Shown here piece after piece: positions 1 to 6,213 of a stretch of DNA of 7,316 bases. The position numbers were made by a program, and so were the translations under genes. Location of the stretch: NCBI GenBank assembly GCA_018819005.1, contig JAHJQU010000340.1, forward strand, positions 1-7,316, written 5' to 3'. The notes under the pieces are model-generated. The model made no database searches and was not told where the DNA came from. It saw only the letters and a program-made list of their open reading frames with translations. Numbering within the stretch: position 1 is the stretch's first letter; each line of letters opens with the position of its first letter. This DNA is from Pseudomonadota bacterium. Its GTDB lineage: Bacteria > Desulfobacterota > Desulfobacteria > Desulfobacterales > RPRI01.

Positions 1-864
1 CGGTCTGGAACGGGAGATCCTCCCGATCGCCGAATCATCAACCCCCACAACATTTATAAGTCCGCCTGCCGTTGACTCTTCATTACGAAGCACTTTGAAA
101 CCCGACTTTTCGGTAAAACCGATAGCCTGATCCAGTCCCGCGTATATCTCGTGATTTCCGGTCACGGCAAACTTGCCTAATCCTGGCCGGATATCCTGCA
201 AGAGTTCAGCCAGCCCTGTCATCCGGTTGATCTGCCCGTCCACGAGATCCCCGGTGGAAACAAGAAGATCGGGAGAGGCGTCATTGATTTCGGCAATAAT
301 CCTCTTAAGACGCTCCTCCCTGACAATCAGCCCCAGATGCACATCGGAAATCTGGACTATGGTGAGCTTTCCGACTGCGAGAGAAATTTTCGGAGAGTTT
401 ATGACAATCCGTTCTGTCCTTATATCACGGGCTTCGAAATAACCATACAGCGCCGCTGCCATTCCCAATGCAAGGGGCAGTAGTAAAGCGGTGCGTTTTG
501 CCAGGAAGAGTGCTGAAAAATCCCGGTGAAAGAAAAATCCGACGCTATGAAGAAGTCCGTGGTAAATATCTATGGCAAGTGAAGCGGTAAAGAAGAGGAA
601 GATGAATCCCATCCAGAGGTAGCCGGTATAGGCCGTAAAGCGCGCGAAAGCTTCCAGATCATGCTTTTCCAGTACCCTGACCTGCATGGGCGTAATAACC
701 ATTAACAGCAGAAATATCGCCAGAAAGAGGGAGAAGAGAATTCCCGGAGAAAATACCGCTTTCACTTTTAGGAAAAAATAGAGATGGGTACCGCCATATA
801 TAAGAAAAAAGACAAGTAAAAACAGGCTCATTATCACCCCGCTAAAAGTTATTACTGATTTCAT
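1..864 (-). CDS. Membrane-anchored metallophosphoesterase, C-terminus cut by window edge
   Basis: The 288 codons visible have no stop; the gene runs off the left edge. The N-terminal part carries four hydrophobic segments (about residues 4-32, 37-58, 77-97 and 125-143). From about residue 165 a calcineurin-like phosphoesterase domain begins. Metal-ligand motifs of that superfamily are clear: D174-V-H176 (DxH), G205-D206 (GD) and G236-N237-H238-E239 (GNHE). The C-terminal GHxH motif would lie beyond the edge. The layout matches the YaeI/YkoE-like group of membrane-bound metallophosphoesterases, some of which act on lipid substrates such as UDP-diacylglucosamine; the substrate here cannot be read from sequence. 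The start at 864 is an ATG with a purine-rich AGGGG about 11 bases upstream. A second in-frame ATG at codon 12 also follows a GGGG, so the true start could be 11 codons later. It lies 125 bp downstream of the broken transporter gene, on the same strand. Confidence 0.9.
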   Translation of the reverse strand, partial: MKSVITFSGVIMSLFLLVFFLIYGGTHLYFFLKVKAVFSPGILFSLFLAIFLLLMVITPMQVRVLEKHDLEAFARFTAYTGYLWMGFIFLFFTASLAIDIYHGLLHSVGFFFHRDFSALFLAKRTALLLPLALGMAAALYGYFEARDIRTERIVINSPKISLAVGKLTIVQISDVHLGLIVREERLKRIIAEINDASPDLLVSTGDLVDGQINRMTGLAELLQDIRPGLGKFAVTGNHEIYAGLDQAIGFTEKSGFKVLRNEESTAGGLINVVGVDDSAIGRISRSRP

Positions 865-930
865 AATGTTGATGCCCCTACCCTGGGATGCAATTCGATA
901 AACCCGGCGCCACAACACAAAAATTTATCT

Positions 931-957
931 GACAGGATTTACAGGATTTGACGGATC
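931..957. repeat. Short nonamer tandem repeat in spacer 865-989
   Basis: Two perfect adjacent copies of ACAGGATTT (932-940 and 941-949) are followed by a degenerate third (GACGGATCA). The spacer lies between the metallophosphoesterase start and the transporter stop. Similar GACAGGATTTACAGGATT strings recur in intergenic DNA of many proteobacterial genomes as far as I recall; this was not checked. A small inverted repeat (GGAT near 953, ATCC near 964) overlaps the third unit but lacks a T-run on either side, so I do not call it a terminator. Confidence 0.45.
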
Positions 958-989
958 AACTGCATCCGCATATATCCTCCCCCTGCAAC

Positions 990-1835
990 TTACTCCCTCC
1001 GGTGCGCGTTGATAATGGAAGCTATTGTTACTGCCAGCACAATGATTCCGCCGCCTATAAGCGCATTGGCGCCCGGGGCTTCCCCTATCGCAAAGAAAAC
1101 CCATATAGGGTTAAATACCGGCTCTATGACTGCTATGAGGATCGCTGAAACCGCGGAGATACGTTTAATCGCAATTGAAAACAAAATCGATGACAGACCG
1201 ATCTGAACAATCCCCAGCACCGCGATAGCAGCAAGCTATTTCGCTGTTACATGCGGCAGTGGAAGAAAAAACGATATGATGACACATATCCCGGCCGTGA
1301 GCCAATGGGACAGAAGGATCGACTCGAGCGGCGAACCGTCTTTTTGCATGCGCATGAATACGAAATAAAAACCAAACGTGATCGCCGACATGACTGCAAG
1401 AACATTGCCGAAAAATCTTCCGCCGCCAAGTTCGTCAAAAAACATGACGATCATACCGGCCGCTACAACCGGAATTGCCACAAAATGTTCGATCCGCGTG
1501 CGTTCTTTCAGTAAAAAAGCTCCGATAAAGGCAGTTGAAACCGGTGCTATATACTGAAGAATGATCGCATTTGCCGCGGTGGTGGTTTTATTGGCTGATA
1601 CGAACAGGAGCATGGTCGCGGCATTAGCTATTGCCGCGGCAATCTGCGGAAAAGAAAGATGAATCACGGGACGTTTTAAATAGATGAGAATAACAATTGA
1701 TGCGATGAAACTGCGCATGCCTGCTATCGCAATCGGATTCCAGTCGATAACTTTTATAAACAAGCCTGCAATGCTCCAGAGAAACGCCGTGGCTGCCATT
1801 GCAAGAATGCCCGCGCTTTTATTTGGATTTTCCAT
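990..1835 (-). pseudogene. DMT-superfamily (EamA) transporter interrupted by an in-frame amber stop
   Basis: The frame holds 281 codons before its final TAA, the usual length for a ten-helix drug/metabolite transporter built from two EamA repeats. Codon 200 is TAG (1236-1238 on the plus strand, read in reverse), splitting it into a 199-residue N-terminal piece and an 81-codon remainder in the same frame. The first repeat ends in a typical stretch (QYIAPVSTAFIGAFLLKER). The second, beyond the stop, still has the family's IEPVFNP-WVFFAIGE signature and a final hydrophobic helix (GGGIIVLAVTIASI). No other lesion is visible, so the change looks recent, or is a sequencing error, or is a suppressed codon. 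A GTG at 1220 could restart the C-terminal piece, but no good ribosome site precedes it. The product would be an inner-membrane exporter or permease of unknown substrate. The start at 1835 has only a weak TGGA upstream. Confidence 0.75.
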
Positions 1836-1871
1836 TCAGTATTCCAGATCAATCAGATGAAATTCAGTATG

Positions 1872-1877
1872 TATAAT
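1872..1877 (+). promoter_or_regulatory. Possible -10 element in the 1836-2059 spacer
   Basis: A perfect TATAAT lies 37 bases from the transporter start codon and points away from it. No convincing -35 hexamer sits 16-18 bases upstream (TCAATC at 17), so this is only a weak promoter candidate. It would drive transcription across the inverted repeat at 1949-2017, ending near the T-run at 2030-2035. Confidence 0.2.
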
Positions 1878-1948
1878 TTTTTTCTAAAGCAGAATTCAGC
1901 GGCGGATTTAAGACGTCCTCTGGATTATCTCGTTGAGTTGATCAAGTG

Positions 1949-2035
1949 ACCGCCTCACTCATTTACTCCCTTTCAGGAACCGTTCGGCCCTTCGGTAGCG
2001 AGTTTGCTTGAGGCGGTTCTCAGGCGCCCTTTTTT
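1949..2035 (+). other. Inverted repeat plus T-tract: possible structured RNA or terminator
   Basis: ACCGCCTCA at 1949-1957 is perfectly complementary to TGAGGCGGT at 2009-2017, a 9-bp G+C-rich stem, extendable by one G-U pair. It encloses 51 bases that contain a smaller inverted repeat (ACCG near 1979, CGGT near 1993). After the outer stem a short GGCG/CGCC hairpin (2012-2015 with 2025-2028) is followed by six T residues at 2030-2035. That order suits a plus-strand RNA with a terminator-like 3' end. On the minus strand it would lie in the 3' flank of the SLOG gene or the leader of the transporter. I do not recognise it as 6S, SRP RNA, tmRNA or a known riboswitch. It could equally be a relic of a mobile repeat. 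No coding frame across it looks real. Confidence 0.3.
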
Positions 2036-2059
2036 ATTGAGTTCGCTGTTTCGGCTCAA

Positions 2060-2617
2060 TCATCCAAATGTTCTTTCAAATAATTCCGCAACTGCTTTCT
2101 TTCCGTTGTCTTCAAGAAAGCGCGTCCCTGTTCCTACGAAATGAACATGGCTTATAACAGGCTCGTCTCCCTTTTTGCATTCGACCCAATCTTCCTGATT
2201 CCAAAGGAACCACAAATTGCGTTTCTGATCGAATACATGCAGCGGTTTGTTGCAAAGTTTGGCAAACTCGGCGCCCCATCCTGTGCCGCCTTTTACGGTC
2301 TTGTCCTCCAGTATTTCACCTATCACATAAATATCCTGACCGCTGTTTATCTGGTACCAGATGCTTTGCAGAATTTTACGGAACATAGGAGTCTTTGTGT
2401 AACTTCGATTCATTAATTTCGAAATGTACTCAAGACTTACGTCTCCACTTTTCAGTTCTTTATGATTCAGGATGCGTACGCCTCTTTGGCGGATTATGGC
2501 GTGTCCTTCAAACGTGAAATTCACTTCTTCTATTCCGAACCGCTCCGCATTAATCCCAAATTCGGATTCAGTCCCTTTAATGCCGCCACTAAACAATATG
2601 TAATCTTCTTTCTTCAT
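2060..2617 (-). CDS. SLOG/DprA-like Rossmann-fold protein of unknown function
   Basis: This 185-residue protein starts with a strand-and-loop motif (LFSGGIKGTESEFG, residues 8-21) like the phosphate-binding loop of SLOG/LOG-type nucleotide-binding proteins. It continues with a GGTGWGAEFAKLCNKPLHVFDQ stretch (110-131) and ends with VGTGTRFLEDNGKKA (161-175). These three blocks match a family of small uncharacterised proteins, common in phages and bacteria, whose usual forms I recall as SGGAKGAD, GGTGWAVQMA-KPVYVFDQ and AGIGTRE. The function is not established; binding of a nucleotide or nucleotide-derived ligand is inferred from the fold. No signal peptide or membrane segment is present, so it should be cytosolic. 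It lies 29 bp downstream of rfbA on the same strand, with AAAGGA placed suitably ahead of the ATG, so co-transcription is likely. The region after its stop holds only a weak ATTGAG/CTCAAT hairpin. Confidence 0.7.
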   Translation of the reverse strand: MKKEDYILFSGGIKGTESEFGINAERFGIEEVNFTFEGHAIIRQRGVRILNHKELKSGDVSLEYISKLMNRSYTKTPMFRKILQSIWYQINSGQDIYVIGEILEDKTVKGGTGWGAEFAKLCNKPLHVFDQKRNLWFLWNQEDWVECKKGDEPVISHVHFVGTGTRFLEDNGKKAVAELFERTFG

Positions 2618-2646
2618 GATAATTCCTTTCGTTAAAAATGGGGTTA

Positions 2647-3516
2647 TTAACCTTCCGCGATTAAATCCATCAAGTACTGCCCGTATTCGTTTTTCACAAG
2701 GCTTGAGGCTATTTTCTCTAACTCATCCTTATTTATGTAACCAAGGCGATAGGCTATCTCTTCGATGCAGGAAATCTTCAGACCCTGCCTGTCCTGGATG
2801 GCCTGCACAAAGCTTGCTGCCTGCTGGAGGGATTCAATAGTTCCTGTATCAAGCCATGCCACCCCTCTTCCCAGAAGCTCAACTTTGAGTTCTCCTCTTC
2901 GCAGGTATTCCAGATTTACATCCGTAATTTCAAGTTCACCTCTTGCAGAAGGTTTGAGATTCTCTGCAATATTAATAACCTCGTTGTCATAAATATATAT
3001 GCCGGGAACTGCGTAATTTGATTTGGGGTTTAATGGTTTTTCTTCGATTCCTATGACTTTCCCATCTTTATCGAACTCCACGACTCCATACCTTCCGGGA
3101 TCTTTAACCACATATCCGAAAACAAGACCGCCTTTTATTAACTCCGTAGCCTTCTTAAGTGTTCTTGAGAGGCTGTTGCCGTAAAATATATTATCGCCAA
3201 GTATCAGGCATATTGACTCCTTTCCCGCAAAAGATTTTCCGATTATAAAGGCCTGGGCAAGTCCCTCAGGCCTGGGCTGTACAGCATAGGAGAGGGTCAT
3301 GCCAATCCTGGAACCGTCGCCGAGGAGCTTTCTGAAATTGGGCAGATCTTCCGGAGTGGAAATGATAAGAACATCACGGATACCGGCCAGCATAAGGACT
3401 GACAGAGGATAATAGATCATCGGCTTGTCATAGATCGGCAACAACTGCTTGCTCACAACGCTTGTGATCGGAAAAAGCCGGGTTCCGGAGCCCCCGGCCA
3501 GTATGATTCCTTTCAT
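2647..3516 (-). CDS. rfbA: Glucose-1-phosphate thymidylyltransferase
   Basis: The protein catalyses dTTP + glucose 1-phosphate to dTDP-glucose + pyrophosphate (EC 2.7.7.24), the first step of dTDP-L-rhamnose and related deoxysugar synthesis for surface polysaccharides. At 289 residues it has the family's normal length. Motifs are complete: the nucleotide loop A7-GGSGTR-L14, K23 within SKQLLPIYDKPMIYYPL, the QPRPEGLAQAF segment (80-90), the metal-binding Asp in LGDN (D108), the IEEKP block (157-161), ELEITDVN (194-201), and the second metal-binding Asp in WLDTGT (D223). The ATG at 3516 follows AAAGGA at a good distance. It sits 67 bp downstream of the HNH gene and 29 bp upstream of the SLOG gene, all on the minus strand. 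The usual partners rmlB, rmlC and rmlD are not in this window, so it is an isolated copy or the edge of a dispersed pathway. The synonym is rmlA. Confidence 0.96.
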   Translation of the reverse strand: MKGIILAGGSGTRLFPITSVVSKQLLPIYDKPMIYYPLSVLMLAGIRDVLIISTPEDLPNFRKLLGDGSRIGMTLSYAVQPRPEGLAQAFIIGKSFAGKESICLILGDNIFYGNSLSRTLKKATELIKGGLVFGYVVKDPGRYGVVEFDKDGKVIGIEEKPLNPKSNYAVPGIYIYDNEVINIAENLKPSARGELEITDVNLEYLRRGELKVELLGRGVAWLDTGTIESLQQAASFVQAIQDRQGLKISCIEEIAYRLGYINKDELEKIASSLVKNEYGQYLMDLIAEG

Positions 3517-3583
3517 ATGATATTTTTCCTTTATTTTTATTGTTCAGAAGAAAAAATTGATAGATTCGTAAAAAGAGATGCCG

Positions 3584-4090
3584 TCAGAATATACCAAGAT
3601 CTTTTAAAACATGATTTATTCCAAGCTTTCTGATCTTAAGCCTTATAAACTCGGAAATTGTAGGCTGATAAGGTTTAACCCTGAGATGCTTGCGGATTTC
3701 TCTTGGTGTTCGCGAGCCCTTATGGTTATTGCATGATCTGCAGGCGGCAACACAATTTTCAAAATTGGTCTCGCCGCCTTTTGATCTTGGCACAATATGG
3801 TCGATTGTAAGCTTCTCCTTCTCCGTTCCGCAATAGGCGCATTGAAAACCATCTCTTATCAGAACATTTTTCTTGCTGAAAGGAACCCTGCTTCTGAAAA
3901 TAGTCCTGATAAATTTTATCAGCTTCATTACGGCAGGAATTTTCATCAGGGCTCCGCCTGAAGTTTTGATTATTCTCTCGGAGTAAGACAAAACCTCCAC
4001 CTTTCCCTTTGAAAGAAGACAGACAGCTCTTTTCCAGTTTACCAGATTCAGAAACGTGTAATCTGCATTCAGTAAAACGCACTGGGACAT
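3584..4090 (-). CDS. Small HNH endonuclease family protein
   Basis: This 168-residue protein carries a C-terminal HNH/zinc module: CAYC (C84, C87), the D97-H98-I-V-P core, N112 in ENC, and CRSCNNHKG (C117, C120, N121, K124). The two CxxC pairs should bind a structural zinc, and H98 is the expected general base of the beta-beta-alpha-metal site, so the nuclease motif appears intact. The N-terminal 80 residues (starting LLNADYTFLNLVNWKRAVCLL) match the lead-in of a widespread stand-alone HNH family found in many bacteria, usually annotated only as HNH endonuclease. The biological role is unknown. No transposase, integrase or methyltransferase accompanies it. The ATG at 4090 is preceded by GAGG about 10 bases upstream. 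It is the first gene after the divergent repeat-rich spacer and probably the first gene of the HNH-rfbA-SLOG run. Confidence 0.9.
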   Translation of the reverse strand: MSQCVLLNADYTFLNLVNWKRAVCLLSKGKVEVLSYSERIIKTSGGALMKIPAVMKLIKFIRTIFRSRVPFSKKNVLIRDGFQCAYCGTEKEKLTIDHIVPRSKGGETNFENCVAACRSCNNHKGSRTPREIRKHLRVKPYQPTISEFIRLKIRKLGINHVLKDLGIF

Positions 4091-4122
4091 TTTATATCAG
4101 CCTCACTTACCCTGATATGACT

Positions 4123-4250
4123 GGTTTATGGTTCCTGGTCTCTTGTTTCTGGTTCGTTGTTCAAACATCGAATATCGTACATCGGAGTTCGCATATCGAA
4201 TATCGTACATCGTACATCGATTACTGATCACTGATCACCGATCACTATTT
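4123..4250. repeat. Degenerate heptanucleotide tandem repeat array (left block)
   Basis: Positions 4123-4164 divide into six 7-bp units: GGTTTAT, GGTTCCT, GGTCTCT, TGTTTCT, GGTTCGT, TGTTCAA. After a 2-bp slip, 4167-4222 gives eight units around ATCGTAC (ATCGAAT, ATCGTAC, ATCGGAG, TTCGCAT, ATCGAAT, ATCGTAC, ATCGTAC, ATCGATT). Then 4223-4250 gives ACTGATC twice, ACCGATC and ACTATTT. An 18-bp perfect direct repeat (ATCGAATATCGTACATCG at 4167 and 4195) is spaced 28 bp apart, exactly four units. The constant 7-bp period through three changes of consensus is the defining property. It resembles in type the heptameric STRR repeats described in cyanobacteria, though the sequences differ. The block lies in the expected 5' leader of the HNH transcript. 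Confidence 0.85.
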
Positions 4251-4258
4251 TCCCAGCG

Positions 4259-4287
4259 ACAATAGCAAATATGTAAAAGAAAATCAA
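4259..4287 (-). promoter_or_regulatory. Candidate sigma70-type promoter for the HNH-rfbA-SLOG run
   Basis: Read on the minus strand, TTGATT (4282-4287) and TATTGT (4259-4264) are separated by exactly 17 bases. Each hexamer matches 4 of 6 consensus positions. It lies in the unique core between the heptad arrays and would give a leader of roughly 160 bases ahead of the HNH gene, running through the left repeat block. This is a prediction from spacing and consensus only. Confidence 0.35.
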
Positions 4288-4346
4288 TATTCAGGATTTT
4301 TGGCTGCGATTTACGATACCTGTTTTATAAAGATTCCCATATATAT

Positions 4347-4375
4347 TTGATTTTAATATGCAATGCAGTTATGAT
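4347..4375 (+). promoter_or_regulatory. Candidate sigma70-type promoter for ygiQ
   Basis: TTGATT (4347-4352) and TATGAT (4370-4375, 5 of 6 consensus matches) are separated by 17 bases in an A+T-rich unique stretch. Transcription would begin near 4382 and give a leader of about 120 bases that contains the right heptad array and the hairpin at 4418-4456. Together with the opposing candidate at 4259-4287 it makes a compact divergent promoter pair. Confidence 0.45.
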
Positions 4376-4383
4376 GAAAAAAA

Positions 4384-4499
4384 GTGAATAGTCGTTAGTG
4401 AATGGTGAATAGAAGGATTCAAGTGTTCAAGATACTAAACACCTTGAACCCTTGAACCCTTTTTACCAGAAACCATGAACCACGAACCGGAAACCTAAT
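4384..4499. repeat. Degenerate heptanucleotide tandem repeat array (right block)
   Basis: Units GTGAATA, GTCGTTA, GTGAATG, GTGAATA run from 4384 to 4411. TTCAAG/CTTGAAC-based units follow in both orientations (4418-4457), and ACCAGAA, ACCATGA, ACCACGA, ACCGGAA, ACCTAAT run from 4465 to 4499. The last family is the reverse complement of the GGTTYNT family at 4123-4164, so the spacer has an inverted-repeat plan. The array ends 4 bases before the ygiQ start codon, which leaves no conventional ribosome-binding site there. Confidence 0.8.
4418..4456 (+). other. Strong hairpin followed by T5 in the ygiQ leader
   Basis: TTCAAGTGTTCAAG (4418-4431) pairs with CTTGAACCCTTGAA (4443-4456) at 13 of 14 positions around an 11-base loop. 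Five T residues follow at 4460-4464. The shape is compatible with a rho-independent terminator or attenuator ahead of ygiQ, but the stem is not G+C-rich and it may simply be two oppositely oriented heptad units meeting head to head. Confidence 0.4.
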
Positions 4500-4503
4500 T
4501 TAC

Positions 4504-6213
4504 ATGTTCATTCCCACAACAAAAGAGGAAATGAAAAAACTCGGCTGGAACTCACTGGATGTTGTTCTTGTTACAGGAGACAGTTACATAGATAGTCCCT
4601 TTGTCGGAATATCGGTAATCGGAAAGGTGCTTATCAATGAGGGGTTCCGTGTCGGCATCATTGCACAGCCGAATCTTGATTCGGGAAAAGATATCTCCAG
4701 GCTGGGTGAACCGGAACTATTCTGGGGAATTACAGGCGGATGCATCGATTCAATGGTCGCAAATTATACGGCCTCAAAAAAAAGAAGAAAGAAAGACGAC
4801 TACACGGCAGGCGGAAATAATACCCGCCGCCCCGACCGTGCCGTTATAGCCTATTCGAACCTTATAAGAAAATATTTTAAAAACACAAAACCGCTTGTTT
4901 TAGGCGGAATTGAAGCAAGCCTCAGAAGAATACCCCACTACGATTTCTGGTCAAACCGGCTGCGCAGATCTATATTATTTGACGCAAAAGCCGATTACAT
5001 TATCTATGGCATGGGTGAAAAAACAGCGGTTGAACTTGCAAAAAAATTCAGGGATAAAGCTGATGCAAGGGATATTCCCGGCATCTGCTATATATCGAAA
5101 GAACCCCGTAACGGCTATCTGGAGCTTCCCGCTTATGACGAACTGCTGAAAGACAAAATTCAATTCATGGACATGTTCACCACATTTTACAGAAACAATG
5201 ATCCTCTGACAGCAAAGGGACTTTGCCAGAAACATGACCTGCGCTATATTATACATAATCCGCCTGCGCCATATCTTTCATCAGATGAGCTTGATACAAT
5301 ATACGAAATGGATTTTGAAAGAGACCTCCATCCCTTCCATAAAAATGACGGCAAGATAACTGCTCTTGATACAATAAAATTTTCAATTTCAACACACAGG
5401 GGATGTTACGGAGAATGCAACTTCTGCGCTATTTCTGTCCATGAAGGAACAACAGTAAGATGGAGAAGCGAAGAATCCGTTATCAGGGAAGCAAAACGCT
5501 TGGCTTCATATCCCGATTTCAAGGGGTATATTTCAGATATCGGAGGACCAACGGCCAACATGTACGGATTTGAATGCGAAAAAAAACTGAGGAGAGGAAA
5601 TTGTGCCGACAAGCGGTGCATATACCCTAAAGTCTGTTCCAAATTAAAACCTGATCACGGCCCGCAGATATCACTGCTGAAGAAACTGAAGAAAATCAAA
5701 GGCATAAAAAAAATATTTGTTTCTTCCGGCATCAGATACGATCTGATTTTTTCCGACAAAAACTGCGGGGAAAAATATCTGAAAGAGATTGTGCTTGATC
5801 ATGTATCAGGCCAGTTGAAAATAGCCCCGGAACATAATAATGAAAAAGTCCTTCAGATGATGGGGAAACCCGGAACAAAATCCCTTTCCGAATTTGTAAC
5901 CCTATTTAACAATCTCACCAAAGCCGCCGGAAAAGAGCAGTATTTAACCTACTATTTCATTGCGGCACATCCGGGATGCAATGTAAACGACATGAAAAAT
6001 CTAAAATCTTTTACATCGAGCAATCTGAAAATAAATCCAGAGCAGGTCCAAATTTTTACCCCGACTCCGTCAACATATTCGACATTGATGTATTATACCG
6101 AGATTGATCCCTTTACAAAAATGAAAATTTATGTTGAAAAAGATATTACGTTAAAAGAAAAACAGAAAGAGATACTGACATCAAAAAGGACGGCCAAAAT
6201 TGAAAAGATATAG
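4504..6213 (+). CDS. ygiQ: YgiQ family radical SAM protein (UPF0313), short form
   Basis: This cytosolic radical SAM protein of unknown reaction has 569 residues. The N-terminal domain has the family's opening FIPTTKEEMKKLGW and VVLVTGDSYID (20-30), then GIIAQPN (51-57), GGIEASLRR (134-142) and the AKADYIIYGMGE segment (161-172). The [4Fe-4S] cluster motif CX3CX2C is intact at C301, C305 and C308 (RGCYGECNFC). Conserved blocks follow: SDIGGPTANMYG (344-355), an SGIRYD strand, KIAPEH and AAHPG. Four further cysteines (C358, C367, C372, C378) match positions conserved in E. coli YgiQ and might hold a second metal site, which is inference. E. coli YgiQ has 739 residues; this one lacks most of the C-terminal DUF3362-type extension, as other short family members do. 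The ATG at 4504 has no clear Shine-Dalgarno site but fits the family's N-terminus. It ends in TAG, overlapping the next gene by 14 bp. Confidence 0.95.
   Translation: MFIPTTKEEMKKLGWNSLDVVLVTGDSYIDSPFVGISVIGKVLINEGFRVGIIAQPNLDSGKDISRLGEPELFWGITGGCIDSMVANYTASKKRRKKDDYTAGGNNTRRPDRAVIAYSNLIRKYFKNTKPLVLGGIEASLRRIPHYDFWSNRLRRSILFDAKADYIIYGMGEKTAVELAKKFRDKADARDIPGICYISKEPRNGYLELPAYDELLKDKIQFMDMFTTFYRNNDPLTAKGLCQKHDLRYIIHNPPAPYLSSDELDTIYEMDFERDLHPFHKNDGKITALDTIKFSISTHRGCYGECNFCAISVHEGTTVRWRSEESVIREAKRLASYPDFKGYISDIGGPTANMYGFECEKKLRRGNCADKRCIYPKVCSKLKPDHGPQISLLKKLKKIKGIKKIFVSSGIRYDLIFSDKNCGEKYLKEIVLDHVSGQLKIAPEHNNEKVLQMMGKPGTKSLSEFVTLFNNLTKAAGKEQYLTYYFIAAHPGCNVNDMKNLKSFTSSNLKINPEQVQIFTPTPSTYSTLMYYTEIDPFTKMKIYVEKDITLKEKQKEILTSKRTAKIEKI
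6186..6190 (+). promoter_or_regulatory. Ribosome-binding site that decides the TTG start of the DUF1207 gene
   Basis: AAGGA lies inside the end of ygiQ, 9 bases before TTG at 6200. The next in-frame ATG codons (6240 and 6246) have no comparable site and would remove the positively charged start of the signal peptide. The placement supports translational coupling of the two genes. Confidence 0.6.

Noticed and set aside
173..442. Plus-strand open frame of 89 codons in the metallophosphoesterase region
   Set aside because: It is antisense to the conserved catalytic core of the metallophosphoesterase and has no domain or ribosome site of its own.
990..1220. C-terminal transporter piece as an independent gene from GTG at 1220
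   Set aside because: It is in the same frame as the upstream piece and completes the second EamA repeat; alone it would be part of a domain without a good ribosome site. It is better treated as the tail of one broken gene.
1236..1238. Pyrrolysine at the amber codon
   Set aside because: No pyl genes are visible, the transporter family has no known catalytic need for it, and UAG also terminates ygiQ. Kept only as an option in the finding on this codon.
2060..4090. Anti-phage defence system made of the HNH and SLOG genes
   Set aside because: The HNH protein resembles a widespread stand-alone family, the SLOG protein has no effector domain, RmlA is metabolic, and there are no mobile-element hallmarks nearby. 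Kept as a neighbourhood question only.
4009..4227. Plus-strand open frame of 72 codons across the HNH start and the left heptad array
   Set aside because: It is antisense to the HNH gene and then runs through repeat DNA (a 7-bp period gives repeating residues). It has no ribosome site and no recognisable domain.
4123..4250. Reading the repeated ATCG-type units as a CRISPR array
   Set aside because: Units are 7 bp, contiguous and degenerate, with no unique spacers of about 30 bp and no cas genes in the window.
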